Shown: piece after piece, positions 45,352 through 54,708 of the stretch
How the letters are laid out: each line of letters starts with the position of its first letter
How positions within the stretch are numbered: position 1 is the stretch's first letter
From: Cellulomonas flavigena DSM 20109
GTDB lineage: Bacteria > Actinomycetota > Actinomycetes > Actinomycetales > Cellulomonadaceae
NCBI RefSeq assembly: GCF_000092865.1
Contig: NC_014151.1
Coordinates: forward strand, 1,116,001 to 1,180,000
DNA: 64,000 bases
Reading direction: 5' to 3'
Position numbers and translations under genes: made by a program
Notes under the pieces: generated by a model
The model's database searches: none
The model's input: the letters and a program-made list of their open reading frames with translations, nothing else
Told to the model about the DNA's origin: nothing

Positions 45352-48111
45352 TCAGCCCTCCGCCCGCTCGCGGCGACCACGCACGTCCTCCAGCGACGTG
45401 CCGTAGTAGGCCGCGGTCATGATGTCCTTCATGTCGTCGATCATCGGCATGCGCGGGTTCGCCGGGGCGCACTGGTCCTCGTAGGCGCCCATGGCGACCT
45501 CGTCGAGCCGGCTCATGAACTCCTGCTCGTCGACGCCCTGTGCCTGGAACGACTGCGGGATGCCGACCTTGGCGCGCAGCGCCTCGACGGCCAGCGCGTA
45601 GGACTCCACGCCCTCCTCGGGCGTCGAGGCCGGCAGGCCGAGCATCGCCGCGATCTGCTGGAAGCGCTCGGGCGCCACGTAGGACTCGTACTTCGGCCAG
45701 CTCGTGAGCTTGGTCGGGACGGTGCCGTTGTAGCGGATCACGTGCGGCAGCAGGGTGGCGTTCGTGCGGCCGTGCACCAGGTGGTACGTCGAGCCGACGA
45801 CGTGCGCCATGGCGTGCACGATGCCGAGGAACGCGTTGCCGAACGCCATGCCGGCGATCGTCCCGGCGTTGTGCATCTTCTCCCGCGCGTCCTGCGTGAG
45901 CGGGTCGCTCGGGTCGCCGTTCACCGACTGCGCGAGGTTGTCGAAGATCAGGCGGATCGCCTGCAGCGCCATGCCGTCGGTGAAGTCGTTCGCGTACACC
46001 GCGACGTACGCCTCGGTGGCGTGCGTCAGGGCGTCGAACCCGGAGTCGGCGGCCAGCGACCGCGGCATCTTGTGCGTGAGGACCGGGTCGATGATCGCGA
46101 CGGTCGGCGTCAGCGCGTAGTCGGCGAGCGGGTACTTCTTCCCCGCCTCGACGTCGCTGATGACGGCGAACGGCGTGACCTCGGCGCCCGTGCCCGACGT
46201 GGTGGGGATGCACACGAGCTTGGCCAGGTCGCCCAGCACCGGGAACTTGAACGCGCGCTTGCGGACGTCGAAGAACTTCTGCTTGAGGTCGGAGAAGACG
46301 ATCTCCGGGTGCTCGTACAGCAGCCACATGACCTTCGCGGCGTCCATGGGCGACCCACCGCCGAGCGCGATGATCGTGTCGGGCCGGAAGTGGCGCATCT
46401 GCGCGGCGCCGGCCTGGACGGTCTTCACGGACGGCTCGGGCTCGACCTGGTCGATGATCTGCACGGCCACGTTGTTGCCGCGGCGGCGCAGCACGTCGAG
46501 GACCTTGTCGACGAACCCGAGGGTCGTCATGGTCGCGTCGGTGACGATCGTGACGCGCTCGACGTCGGCCATGTCCGCGAGGTAGCGGATCGCGTTCGGC
46601 TCGAAGTACGTCTTGGCGGGGACCTTGAACCACTGCAAGTTGTTGTTCCTCCGGCCCACGCGCTTGACGTTGACGAGGTTGACGGCCGACACGTTGTTGG
46701 ACACCGAGTTGTGGCCGTAGGAGCCGCAGCCGAGCGTGAGCGACGGGATGAACGCGTTGTAGATGTCACCGATGCCGCCGAGCGACGAGGGCGCGTTGCA
46801 GATGACGCGGATCGCCTTGACGCGCCGGCCGAACTCGACCGTGAGCGCCTCGTCGAGCGTGTGGATGGCCGCCGAGTGGCCCAGACCGTCGAACTCGACC
46901 ATCTTCTCGGCGAGCGCGATGCCCTCCTCGGTCGACGACGCCCGCAGCACGGCCAGGACCGGGCACAGCTTCTCGCGGGTCAGGGGCTCGGCGGGGCCGA
47001 CGCCCGACACCTCGGCCAGGATGATCGAGGTGTCCGCGGGGACCGTGAAGCCCGCCTGCTCGGCGATCCACACCGGCGACTTGCCGACGACCGCCGGGTT
47101 GAGCTTGGCTCCCGCGCAGTTCTCGCCGTCGGCCTCGACACCGAAGATGAAGCGCTCGAGCTTCGCCTTCTCCGCCGGGGTGGCGCGGTACGCGTGGAGC
47201 TTCGCGAACTCCGCCATCGCGGCGTCGTAGATCTCGTCGTCGAGGATGGCGGCCTGCTCGGAGGCGCAGATCACGCCGTTGTCGAACGCCTTGCTCAGCA
47301 CGATGTCGTTGATCGCGCGGGCGAGCTTGGCGGACTTCTCGACGTACGCCGGGACGTTGCCGGCGCCGACGCCCAGGGCGGGCTTGCCGCAGGAGTACGC
47401 GGCCTTGACCATCGCGTTGCCGCCGGTCGCAAGGATGGTGGCGACACCCGGGTGGTTCATGAGGGCACCGGTCGCGGCGAGCGACGGGGCCTCGACCCAC
47501 TGGATGCAGTGCTCGGGGGCGCCGGCGGCCACGGCGGCGTCGCGCACGATGCGGGCGGCGGCCACGGAGCACTGCTGGGCGTTCGGGTGGAACGCGAAGA
47601 TGATCGGGTTGCGGGTCTTCAGCGAGATGAGCGCCTTGAAGATCGCGGTCGACGTGGGGTTGGTGACGGGGGTGATGCCGGCGATCACGCCCACGGGCTC
47701 CGCGATCTCGGTGATGCCGTTGAGGTCGTCGACGTTGATGACGCCGACGGTCCGCAGGTTCGCCATCGAGTTCGTGACGTGCTCGCACGCGAAGATGTTC
47801 TTCACGGCCTTGTCCTCGAAGACACCGCGCCCGGTCTCCTCGACGGCCAGCTTGGCCAGCTGACCGTGCTGGTCGAGGGCCGCGACGGCGCCCTTCTTGA
47901 CGAAGCGGTCGACGTCCTCCTGCGTCATGGACTCGAACTCGGCGAGCGCCTTGGTGGCGTTCGCGACGAGCAGGTCGACGGACTGCGCGACCGCGTCGGC
48001 CTCGCTCACGCCGAGGGCGACGCCGGCGGGCTGCGCGGCCGCCGCGGGGGCCTCGGCCGACGCGCCGGCGGGGGCCTTCGCGCGGGTGCTCTTCTTGGTG
48101 GTCTCGGACAC
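45352..48111 (-). CDS. adhE: Bifunctional acetaldehyde-CoA/alcohol dehydrogenase
   Basis: 919 residues. The N-terminal aldehyde dehydrogenase domain (about 35-470) reduces acetyl-CoA to acetaldehyde, with catalytic Cys in NGVICASEQ (about 270) and PVTNPTSTAIFKALI. The C-terminal iron-dependent alcohol dehydrogenase domain (about 490-915) makes ethanol, with GGGSPMDAAKVMWLLYEHPE, FDALTHATEAYV and HAMAHVVGSTYHLVHGRTNA supplying His and Asp metal ligands. AdhE normally assembles into long spirals. An Ala/Pro-rich extension of about 30 residues precedes the family start. GTG start with GGGGAG about six bases upstream. Indicates fermentative capacity under low oxygen. Confidence 0.95.
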   Translation of the reverse strand: MSETTKKSTRAKAPAGASAEAPAAAAQPAGVALGVSEADAVAQSVDLLVANATKALAEFESMTQEDVDRFVKKGAVAALDQHGQLAKLAVEETGRGVFEDKAVKNIFACEHVTNSMANLRTVGVINVDDLNGITEIAEPVGVIAGITPVTNPTSTAIFKALISLKTRNPIIFAFHPNAQQCSVAAARIVRDAAVAAGAPEHCIQWVEAPSLAATGALMNHPGVATILATGGNAMVKAAYSCGKPALGVGAGNVPAYVEKSAKLARAINDIVLSKAFDNGVICASEQAAILDDEIYDAAMAEFAKLHAYRATPAEKAKLERFIFGVEADGENCAGAKLNPAVVGKSPVWIAEQAGFTVPADTSIILAEVSGVGPAEPLTREKLCPVLAVLRASSTEEGIALAEKMVEFDGLGHSAAIHTLDEALTVEFGRRVKAIRVICNAPSSLGGIGDIYNAFIPSLTLGCGSYGHNSVSNNVSAVNLVNVKRVGRRNNNLQWFKVPAKTYFEPNAIRYLADMADVERVTIVTDATMTTLGFVDKVLDVLRRRGNNVAVQIIDQVEPEPSVKTVQAGAAQMRHFRPDTIIALGGGSPMDAAKVMWLLYEHPEIVFSDLKQKFFDVRKRAFKFPVLGDLAKLVCIPTTSGTGAEVTPFAVISDVEAGKKYPLADYALTPTVAIIDPVLTHKMPRSLAADSGFDALTHATEAYVAVYANDFTDGMALQAIRLIFDNLAQSVNGDPSDPLTQDAREKMHNAGTIAGMAFGNAFLGIVHAMAHVVGSTYHLVHGRTNATLLPHVIRYNGTVPTKLTSWPKYESYVAPERFQQIAAMLGLPASTPEEGVESYALAVEALRAKVGIPQSFQAQGVDEQEFMSRLDEVAMGAYEDQCAPANPRMPMIDDMKDIMTAAYYGTSLEDVRGRRERAEG

Positions 48112-48171
48112 CTTCGACTCCCCGTGTAGTGGTGAGGGTGACGGACGCTGGAGGGTCCGTCGCTGGTACCG

Positions 48172-48177
48172 ACGCTA
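48172..48177 (-). promoter_or_regulatory. -10 box TAGCGT of adhE
   Basis: Minus-strand TAGCGT would start transcription about 55 bases before the adhE GTG, leaving room for the GGGGAG ribosome-binding site. The surrounding 13 bases (ACCGACGCTAGGG on the plus strand, 48168-48180) recur at 49540-49552. The rest of the 226-base gap holds a loose inverted repeat GTGACGGACG/CGTCCGCCGTCAC (48221-48250) of unclear role. Confidence 0.45.
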
Positions 48178-48337
48178 GGGACGGGGGAGTCCGGAAAGGT
48201 GGGATGAAAGTCCCCGCGGTGTGACGGACGTCGTCCACGTCCGCCGTCACGGCCTCGCGGGAGGACCTCGGTCCCGGGCGACGGGTCGTCGGTCCCCGGT
48301 CGGCGCGGGCGCGCCCGTGCGGCCAGGACGGGAGGTG

Positions 48338-49492
48338 TCAGACGGCCTCGCGGCGCTTCGGGCGTGCGAACCGGGCGGGCAGCGACGGTCCGTCCCACAC
48401 CTGGACCGCGCGCCAGGCGGACGCCGCGAGGGGCACCGCGAGCACGGCGCCGGTCACACCGGCGAGCACCGTGCCGGCGGTCAGGGCCACGAGGATGACC
48501 AGCGGGTGCAGGCGCAGCTGACGTCCCATGACGACAGGCTGCAGGAGGTCGCCCTCCAGCTGGTTGACCAGCACGACGATGCCCACGACGACCAGCGCCT
48601 GCACCGGCCCGACGGCGACCAGCGCGACCAGCGCCGCGAGGACGCCGGCGATCGTCGCGCCCACGAGCGGGACGAACGCGAGCAGGAAGACCAGCACCGA
48701 CAGGGGGATCACGAGCGGCACGCCGACCAGCGCCAGGCCGATGCCGATGCCGACGGCGTCGACCGCCGCGATGATCGCCGTGCCCCGCACGTACCCGCCG
48801 AGCGCCCGCACGGTGGCGTCCCCGACGCGCCTGCCACGCAGGTACCGCTCACCCTCGAAGGGGCGGAGCAGGAACTCCCAGATCGCCGGTCCGTCCTTGA
48901 GGAAGAAGAACAGCACCACGACCATGATGAAGAACCCGGCGACGAAGTCGGCGGTCTGCGAGACGCCCGCGATCGCCCCCGACCCGACGGCGTCGGACCG
49001 CAGGAGGCCCGCGGCGGACTCCCGCACGGACGCGATCTGCTCGTCGGTCACGTCGAACGGCAGGCCCTGCACGTACGTCTGCAGCTCGTCGAACCCGTCG
49101 AGCGCCTGGTCGCGCAGCTCGTCCCACTGGTCGACGACCGCGCGCACCACGAGCCACACGATCGCGGCGAGCAGGGCGACGAGGCCGAGCAGCGCGATCC
49201 ACGTGGCGAGCAGCGACGGGACGCCGCGCCGCCGCAGCGCGCCGACCAGGGGCGAGATCGCGGACGCCAGCACGAGCGCGATCAGCACGGGGATCACGAC
49301 GAGGGTCAGCCGGGTCAGGGCGAGCACCACGACCGCGCCGAGCGCGAGGACGGCGAGCACCTGGACGGAGCGGGTGCCCACGCGCCCGAGGCCGTCGGAC
49401 CACGCCGTCGCGGGAGTGCGTGGCGTGGCCGGTGGCGCAGGAGGGGCCTCGCCGACCTGCTGCGACGTGCGGCGGCGTCCGAGCAGAGCCAT
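48338..49492 (-). CDS. AI-2E family transporter
   Basis: 384 residues with about eight membrane helices in the family pattern: a helix pair near residues 40-80, a large soluble loop (DELRDQALDGFDELQTYVQG, about 119-138), then five further helices with FVPLVGATIAGVLAALVALV and the motif NQLEGDLLQPVVMGRQL (about 318-334). Members export small molecules or exchange ions; the name comes from a TqsA study and does not establish autoinducer transport. ATG start with GGGAGG about nine bases upstream. Confidence 0.88.
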   Translation of the reverse strand: MALLGRRRTSQQVGEAPPAPPATPRTPATAWSDGLGRVGTRSVQVLAVLALGAVVVLALTRLTLVVIPVLIALVLASAISPLVGALRRRGVPSLLATWIALLGLVALLAAIVWLVVRAVVDQWDELRDQALDGFDELQTYVQGLPFDVTDEQIASVRESAAGLLRSDAVGSGAIAGVSQTADFVAGFFIMVVVLFFFLKDGPAIWEFLLRPFEGERYLRGRRVGDATVRALGGYVRGTAIIAAVDAVGIGIGLALVGVPLVIPLSVLVFLLAFVPLVGATIAGVLAALVALVAVGPVQALVVVGIVVLVNQLEGDLLQPVVMGRQLRLHPLVILVALTAGTVLAGVTGAVLAVPLAASAWRAVQVWDGPSLPARFARPKRREAV

Positions 49493-49543
49493 CGTCGTCC
49501 TCCCGGTGCGGTCCGGCCGGGTCGTGCAGACCTGGCGGGACCG

Positions 49544-49549
49544 ACGCTA
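49544..49549 (-). promoter_or_regulatory. -10 box TAGCGT of the AI-2E transporter gene
   Basis: Minus-strand TAGCGT about 52 bases before the ATG, inside the 13-base sequence shared with the adhE promoter. Confidence 0.4.
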
Positions 49550-49588
49550 GGGGGCCGGGCGGCACGGCGCGCGTCGGGCGGGAACGAC

Positions 49589-49621
49589 GCAGGCCGTGCC
49601 GCGGTGTGCGGCACGGCCTGC
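49589..49621 (-). terminator. Terminator hairpin of tRNA-Arg
   Basis: A perfect 14-base stem (GCAGGCCGTGCCGC at 49589-49602, GCGGCACGGCCTGC at 49608-49621) with a 5-base loop, starting 7 bases past the tRNA 3' end. Confidence 0.85.
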
Positions 49622-49628
49622 GAGGTGG

Positions 49629-49701
49629 TGCGCCCGAAAGGATTCGAACCTTCGACCTTCTGCTCCGGAGGCAGACGCTCTATCCGCTGAGCTACGGGCG
49701 C
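49629..49701 (-). tRNA. tRNA-Arg (anticodon CCG)
   Basis: 73 bases folding into a full cloverleaf: acceptor GCGCCCG/CGGGCGC with discriminator A, D-stem GCTC/GAGC, anticodon stem TCTGC/GCAGA around the loop CTCCGGA, a five-base variable loop, and T-arm GAAGG TTCGAAT CCTTT. The anticodon CCG reads CGG, one of the preferred Arg codons here. The 3' CCA is not encoded. Confidence 0.97.
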
Positions 49702-49714
49702 GCGGCGATCCCCG

Positions 49715-49743
49715 ACCTTACCAGCCCGCGGGCGGCGTGTCGG
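49715..49743 (-). promoter_or_regulatory. Promoter of tRNA-Arg
   Basis: On the minus strand CCGACA (-35, 49743 to 49738), 17 bases, then TAAGGT (-10, 49720 to 49715); the -10 lies 13 bases before the mature 5' end. Confidence 0.6.
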
Positions 49744-49773
49744 ACCCGTGCCCCGGTCGCGGCTCCCGCGGTG

Positions 49774-50427
49774 TCAGGCGTCCTCCAGCAGCCCCGAGAG
49801 GTAGCTGCTCGTCTCGGCGGCCGCGCGCTCCGGGTCGCCCGCGACGATCGCCTCGACGAGCGAGTCGTGCGCGTCCGCGGCGTGCGCGTCGGTGACGAAG
49901 TTGAAGCGGATGTTGTCGCCGATCGCCTCGATGAGGTTGTCGTACAGCGAGCGCAGCACGGGGTTGCCGGCGGCGCGCACGATCGAGCGGTGCAGCTCGA
50001 GGTCGGTGGCGACCATCGTGTCGAGGTCCCCGCCCTCGTAGGCGCGCGCCCGTGCGTCACGCTTGGCGAGCAGCTCGGAGGCGTCGGTCGCGGTGCGTGC
50101 GCGCGCCGCGAGGCGGGCGGCCTCCATCTCCAGGGCGCGGCGCACCGAGACCACGTCGCGCTGGCGGGCGTCCGCGATCTGCCGGCCCATCGTGACCGCG
50201 AGCTCGGACGTCGAGAGCACGTACGTGCCGGAGCCCTGCCGGCGCTCGAGGAGCCCGGCGTGCACGAGCGACTGCACCGCCTCGCGCACCGTGTTGCGCC
50301 CGACCCCCAGCAGCTCGACGAGCGCGGGCTCGGGAGGGATCCGTGTGCCGACAGGCCACTGCCCGGAGGAGATGCGGGACCGCAGCGACTCCACGGCGCT
50401 GTCGATCAGTCCGGTGCGTCGCGCCAT
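49774..50427 (-). CDS. FadR/GntR-family transcriptional regulator
   Basis: 217 residues from ATG 50427, with GAGGAGG about nine bases upstream. An N-terminal winged helix-turn-helix (about residues 8-70) carries the GntR pattern [20 protein letters not shown] and [22 protein letters not shown]-terminal all-helical FCD domain (about 85-215) contains the metal/ligand residues Asp and His in [14 protein letters not shown] and a further His in [10 protein letters not shown]. It binds a small carboxylate or sugar acid and represses target genes. No obvious target operon adjoins it: argS is divergent. Confidence 0.88.
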   Translation of the reverse strand: MARRTGLIDSAVESLRSRISSGQWPVGTRIPPEPALVELLGVGRNTVREAVQSLVHAGLLERRQGSGTYVLSTSELAVTMGRQIADARQRDVVSVRRALEMEAARLAARARTATDASELLAKRDARARAYEGGDLDTMVATDLELHRSIVRAAGNPVLRSLYDNLIEAIGDNIRFNFVTDAHAADAHDSLVEAIVAGDPERAAAETSSYLSGLLEDA

Positions 50428-50607
50428 GGGCGTCGGCCTCCTCGTGGTCACGGTCAGGGCGTGCACCGACGGCCCGGCGGCCACGGTGCCCCCGCCGAGT
50501 CAACACGTCCGACGACCTGTGGACCAGTCCCGTCCGCCGGTCGGCCGCGGCGTGTCGCGCGCCACCGGGTGCGCGAGAGGCGGCGACGGAGGCGCGTGGC
50601 CGACGCC

Positions 50608-50613
50608 TATCCT
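50608..50613 (+). promoter_or_regulatory. -10 box TATCCT of argS, leaderless layout
   Basis: TATCCT ends 7 bases before the GTG at 50621. The 193-base gap to the divergent regulator otherwise shows no element I can name. Confidence 0.55.
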
Positions 50614-50620
50614 GTGTCCC

Positions 50621-52303
50621 GTGACCCCGGAGCAGCTCGCCGACGCCCTGCGCGTCGCTCTCGTGCAGGCCGTCGACGACGGCACGTTCGCCCTCGACCC
50701 CGCCGCCCTCCCCGAGCGCGTGCACATCGAGCGCCCCCGGCAGCGCGAGCACGGCGACTGGGCGACGAACGTCGCGCTGCAGCTGGCCAAGAAGGCCGGG
50801 AGCAACCCGCGGGCGTTCGCCGAGGAGCTGGCGCGCCGCCTCGCGGACGTGCCCGGGGTCGCCGCGGTCGACGTGGCCGGTCCGGGCTTCCTCAACATCC
50901 GCCTCGACGCCGCCGCCGCGGGCGAGCTCGCGCGCGGCATCGTCGAGCAGGGGGCGGGGTACGGGCGCAACGCGACGTTCGCCGGGCTCAAGGTGAACCT
51001 CGAGTTCGTCTCGGCCAACCCCACCGGCCCGCTGCACATCGGCGGCGTGCGCTGGGCGGCGGTCGGTGACGCGCTCGCGCGCGTGCTGCAGGCGTCCGGG
51101 GCCGAGGTGACGCGCGAGTACTACTTCAACGACCACGGCGCGCAGATCGACCGCTTCGCGCGTTCGCTCGTCGCCCGCGCCCGCGGCGAGGAGGCTCCCG
51201 AGGACGGCTACGGCGGCCAGTACATCGCCGACATCGCCGACCGGGTGATCGCCGACGCGCAGGCCGCCGGTGAGCCCGACCCGCGCACGCTGCCCGACGC
51301 CGAGGCGACCGAGGCGTTCCGGGCGCGCGGCGTCGAGCTGATGTTCGCCGAGATCAAGACGTCCCTGCACGACTTCGGCGTCGACTTCGACGTGTACTTC
51401 CACGAGGACTCGCTGCACGAGTCCGGTGCCGTGGAGCGGGCGGTCGAGCGCCTGCGGGCGTCGGGCCACATGTTCGAGGCCGACGGCGCGCTGTGGCTGC
51501 GCACCACGGCCTTCGGCGACGACAAGGACCGCGTCGTCGTCAAGTCGGACGGGCAGGCCGCCTACATCGCGGGCGACATCGCCTACTACCTCGACAAGCG
51601 CGAGCGCGGCTTCGACCGCGTCGTCATCATGCTCGGCTCCGACCACCACGGGTACGTCGGCCGCATGATGGCGGTCTGCGCGGCGTTCGGCGACGAGCCG
51701 CACGTCAACCTCGAGCTGCTCATCGGCCAGCTCGTCAACCTCGTCAAGGACGGCGAGCCCGTCCGGATGTCGAAGCGCGCGGGCACGATCATCACGATCG
51801 ACGACCTCGTCGAGGCGGTCGGCGTCGACGCCGCGCGCTACGCGCTGTCGCGGTCGTCGTCGGACCAGCAGATCGACCTCGACCTCGACCTGCTCGCGAA
51901 GGCCACCAACGAGAACCCCGTCTTCTACGTGCAGTACGCCCACGCCCGTACCGCGGCGATGGCCCGCAACGCGGCGGAAGCCGGCGTGCGCCGCGAGGAC
52001 GGCTTCGACGCCTCCCTGCTCGACCACGAGTCGGAGGCCAAGCTGCTCGGCCTGCTCGCGGACTTCCCGCGCGTGGTCGCCCAGGCGGCGGACCTGCGCG
52101 AGCCGCACCGCGTCGCGCGCTACGCCGAGGACGTCGCCGGCGCCTACCACAAGTGGTACGACCAGAAGCGCCGCGTGGTGCCGTGGGGCGACGAGGAGCT
52201 CACGGACGCCCACCGCACGCGCCTGTGGCTGAACGACGCGACGCGTCAGGTGCTCGCGAACGCCCTCGACCTGCTCGGGGTGAGCGCGCCGGAGCGGATG
52301 TGA
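50621..52303 (+). CDS. argS: Arginine--tRNA ligase
   Basis: 560 residues. Class I synthetase: the HIGH motif reads GPLHIGG in [20 protein letters not shown] (about residues 132-151), the KMSKS loop is VRMSKRAG (about 383-390), and the C-terminal DALR anticodon domain (about 440-560) is present. The N-terminal Add-1 domain that reads the tRNA elbow includes [16 protein letters not shown]. The GTG start fits the leaderless box and family length. It heads the argS-lysA-hom-thrC-thrB-rho order; the stop overlaps the lysA GTG. Confidence 0.96.
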   Translation: MTPEQLADALRVALVQAVDDGTFALDPAALPERVHIERPRQREHGDWATNVALQLAKKAGSNPRAFAEELARRLADVPGVAAVDVAGPGFLNIRLDAAAAGELARGIVEQGAGYGRNATFAGLKVNLEFVSANPTGPLHIGGVRWAAVGDALARVLQASGAEVTREYYFNDHGAQIDRFARSLVARARGEEAPEDGYGGQYIADIADRVIADAQAAGEPDPRTLPDAEATEAFRARGVELMFAEIKTSLHDFGVDFDVYFHEDSLHESGAVERAVERLRASGHMFEADGALWLRTTAFGDDKDRVVVKSDGQAAYIAGDIAYYLDKRERGFDRVVIMLGSDHHGYVGRMMAVCAAFGDEPHVNLELLIGQLVNLVKDGEPVRMSKRAGTIITIDDLVEAVGVDAARYALSRSSSDQQIDLDLDLLAKATNENPVFYVQYAHARTAAMARNAAEAGVRREDGFDASLLDHESEAKLLGLLADFPRVVAQAADLREPHRVARYAEDVAGAYHKWYDQKRRVVPWGDEELTDAHRTRLWLNDATRQVLANALDLLGVSAPERM

Positions 52304-53676
52304 CCGCCGGACCGCTCGGCCTGCCCTGGTCCTCCGGCGCGGTGCGCGGCGCCGACGGTGCCGTGCGGGTCGCGGACGTCGACGTGCGCGACCTCGCCGC
52401 GGCGCACGGCACGCCCGCGTACGTCGTCGACGAGGCGGACCTGCGCTCGCGGGCACGGGCCTACCGCACGGCGTTCGAGACGGCGTGCGCGCAGGTCGGC
52501 ACGGGTGTGGACGTCTACTATGCCGGCAAGGCCCTGCTGACGCGGGCCGTCGCGCGCTGGGTGCACGACGAGGGCCTGCGCGTCGACACCGCGAGCGGCG
52601 GCGAGCTCGCAGTCGCGCTCGCGGCCGGGGTGCCGGGGGCGGACATCGGCCTGCACGGCAACAACAAGTCCGACGACGAGCTGCGCGCCGCGCTCGACGC
52701 GGGTGTGGGCCGGATTATCGTCGACTCGCTCGTCGAGGTGGACCGGCTCGCGGCGCTGGTGCGCGCGCACCGCGGGCCGGACGGTGCCCCGGCACCGGTC
52801 ATGGTGCGCGTGACGACCGGCGTGCACGCGGGCGGCCACGAGTTCATCTCCACCGCGCACGAGGACCAGAAGTTCGGCCTGTCGCTGGCCTCCGACGGTG
52901 GCGACAGCCCCGCGCTGACGGCGCTGCTGCGCGTCGTCGAGCGCCCCGAGCTGCACCTCCTCGGGATCCACTCGCACATCGGCTCGCAGATCCTCGACCC
53001 GTCGGGCTTCGCAGTCGCGGCACAGCGGGTGCTGGCGCTGCGCGCGACGCTGCACGCGCGCACCGGCGTGCTCGTCGACGAGGTCGACCTGGGAGGCGGC
53101 TACGGCATCGCCTACCTCCCCGGCGACGTCCCGCTCGACCCGGGCCGGATCGCCAAGGAGGTCGCGCAGGCCGTCGCCGACGCCGCGCGCGAGCTCGGGA
53201 CGCCGCTGCCGCGGTTGTCGATCGAGCCGGGCCGGGCGATCGTGGGGCCGGCCGGCCTCACCCTCTACACCGTCGGGACCGTCAAGCCGGTGCGGCTGGA
53301 CGACGGGCGCGTGCGCACGTACGTCTCGGTGGACGGCGGCATGAGCGACAACATCCGCCCCGCGCTGTACGGCGCGCACTACCACGCGGAGGTCGTGTCG
53401 CGGGTCTCGGACGCGGAGCCGGTGCTGGCGCGCGTCGTCGGCAAGCACTGCGAGAGCGGCGACATCGTCGTCCACGAGGTGCGGCTGCCGGGTGACGTGC
53501 GCGCGGGCGACCTGCTGGCCGTCGCCGCGACCGGCGCGTACGGCCGCTCGATGGCGTCGAACTACAACCTGCTGACCCGCCCGCCGGTGGTCGCGGTGAC
53601 GGCGGGGGAGTCCCGCGTGCTCGTGCGCCGGGAGACCGTCGACGACCTCCTCGCGCTCGACGTCCGCGCCGACTGA
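52300..53676 (+). CDS. lysA: Diaminopimelate decarboxylase
   Basis: 458 residues. It makes L-lysine from meso-diaminopimelate using PLP. The PLP Lys lies in [15 protein letters not shown] (about residues 75-89), HSHIGSQ (about 225-231) follows, [11 protein letters not shown] (about 309-319) binds PLP/substrate, and the catalytic Cys is in [12 protein letters not shown] (about 381-392), with [10 protein letters not shown] near the end. GTG overlapping the argS stop. A heme oxygenase gene on the other strand separates it from hom. Confidence 0.96.
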   Translation: MTAGPLGLPWSSGAVRGADGAVRVADVDVRDLAAAHGTPAYVVDEADLRSRARAYRTAFETACAQVGTGVDVYYAGKALLTRAVARWVHDEGLRVDTASGGELAVALAAGVPGADIGLHGNNKSDDELRAALDAGVGRIIVDSLVEVDRLAALVRAHRGPDGAPAPVMVRVTTGVHAGGHEFISTAHEDQKFGLSLASDGGDSPALTALLRVVERPELHLLGIHSHIGSQILDPSGFAVAAQRVLALRATLHARTGVLVDEVDLGGGYGIAYLPGDVPLDPGRIAKEVAQAVADAARELGTPLPRLSIEPGRAIVGPAGLTLYTVGTVKPVRLDDGRVRTYVSVDGGMSDNIRPALYGAHYHAEVVSRVSDAEPVLARVVGKHCESGDIVVHEVRLPGDVRAGDLLAVAATGAYGRSMASNYNLLTRPPVVAVTAGESRVLVRRETVDDLLALDVRAD

Positions 53677-53743
53677 CGCAGCTGCGGACGGGCGACCCGT
53701 GCGCAGGAGAGTGGTCACCTCTCGCCGTCAGGGGACGAGACGT

Positions 53744-53759
53744 GGTCGCACGTGCGACC
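53744..53759. repeat. 16-base perfect palindrome between lysA and heme oxygenase
   Basis: GGTCGCACGTGCGACC is fully self-complementary. Its first ten bases recur at about 53774-53783 (GGTCGCACGT). It sits in the 123-base gap between converging genes; it may help termination or bind a protein. Confidence 0.5.
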
Positions 53760-53799
53760 GCATCGCGCCGTCCCGGGTCGCACGTCCGGCGCCGGCGGG

Positions 53800-54468
53800 T
53801 CAGCGGACGTGCGCCGCCGCGAGGTCCGTGAACACCGCGCGGTTGAGGCGGAACGCGACGCGTGCCTCCTCGACGACCTCGTCGCGCTGCGCAGGCGTGA
53901 GGTCGAGCGCGTCGAGCCGCTCGCGGTAGACGTCCTTGAACGGCTTGAGCTTGTGGATCTGCGGGAAGTCGTAGAACGAGACGCCGTCGCCGGCGAGGCC
54001 GTGGTGCCGCTCGAGCATCCGCTGGAGGATCTGCCCGCCGGACAGGTCGCCGAGGTACCGGGTGTAGGCGTGCGCGGCGTACCGGGGCAGGTCGTCGCCG
54101 ACCTGCCCGAGCCGTGCGACGTAGTCGGCGGTCGCGGGCAGCACGCGCACCCGGGCGCGCCAGTCCGCACCGACGAGGAACGCCAGGTCCTTCTCGATCG
54201 CCGGGACGCGCACCAGCTCGGGGAACACGAGGTCACCGTGCGTGCCGGCCGCGACGAGCCGGTCGCCGGCGGCCTCGAGCGCCGTGTAGATCGCGTGCTG
54301 CTGCGCCGCGAGGTCGACGTAGCCGGCGAGGGGCAGGGTGCCGTCCACGAGGTGCTCGACGAACGCGGACCGCTCGGCGTCCTCGTGCTCCTGGCGCGTG
54401 CCGGCCCGCAGCGCCGCCGACAGCGGGGGCGCGGGCTCGAGGAGCTGGTCGGGCGTGGTGACGGCCAT
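53800..54468 (-). CDS. Heme oxygenase (biliverdin-producing)
   Basis: 222 residues. It opens haem to biliverdin, CO and iron. The axial His28 lies in LRAGTRQEHEDAE (residues 20-32), and the distal helix has the Gly-rich motif YLGDLSGGQILQRM (about 141-154). The length fits HmuO/HO-1-type enzymes, and there is no membrane tail, so it is soluble. It interrupts the conserved lysA-hom order on the opposite strand. Its promoter carries a perfect palindrome, so repression, possibly haem-controlled, is likely. No haem importer or iron genes are adjacent. Confidence 0.93.
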   Translation of the reverse strand: MAVTTPDQLLEPAPPLSAALRAGTRQEHEDAERSAFVEHLVDGTLPLAGYVDLAAQQHAIYTALEAAGDRLVAAGTHGDLVFPELVRVPAIEKDLAFLVGADWRARVRVLPATADYVARLGQVGDDLPRYAAHAYTRYLGDLSGGQILQRMLERHHGLAGDGVSFYDFPQIHKLKPFKDVYRERLDALDLTPAQRDEVVEEARVAFRLNRAVFTDLAAAHVR

Positions 54469-54497
54469 GACAGGGCTCCCGGGGGGGCGGGGGACGT

Positions 54498-54516
54498 TGC
54501 TGACACTCTGTCAGCA
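54498..54516. promoter_or_regulatory. 8-3-8 palindromic operator at the heme oxygenase start site
   Basis: TGCTGACA (54498-54505), CTC, TGTCAGCA (54509-54516): perfect arms with a 3-base spacer, 30 bases before the heme oxygenase ATG. It overlaps the expected transcription start, a classical repressor position. The core TGACA-CTC-TGTCA resembles, from memory, the operator of the haem-sensing TetR regulator HrtR (TGACAC-n-GTGTCA). Confidence 0.75.
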
Positions 54517-54521
54517 CGGAC

Positions 54522-54552
54522 ACGGTAGATCACGCGGACGAGGCCGGACAAG
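54522..54552 (-). promoter_or_regulatory. Promoter of the heme oxygenase gene
   Basis: On the minus strand TTGTCC (-35, 54552 to 54547), 19 bases, then TACCGT (-10, 54527 to 54522). The start site would fall near 54515, inside the palindrome. Confidence 0.5.
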
Positions 54553-54708
54553 AACGCCCGTCCAGGTCCTCCCGGACCGCGACGGCGGACGCCACGACGC
54601 GCCGTCGCCGGTCCGCCCTATCCTGGGGCCGCGACCACCTGCACCGCGGCCGGTCGCGACCACCCACCCGGCGGCCCTCGGCGACCGCCCTGCTCGGAAG
54701 GCACCTGC

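Noticed and set aside
45088..48129. A 1013-codon open frame on the plus strand.
   Set aside because: Antisense to adhE; no domain, only Val/Asp/Arg/His-rich sequence typical of such shadows.
54469..54708. An iron-dependent DtxR/IdeR box upstream of the heme oxygenase gene.
   Set aside because: No TTAGGTTAGSCTAACCTAA-like sequence is visible; the palindrome there has a different core.
54600..54708. A threonine or lysine riboswitch or attenuator before hom.
   Set aside because: Short gap, no conserved lysine-riboswitch elements or Thr/Ile-rich leader peptide recognised by eye.
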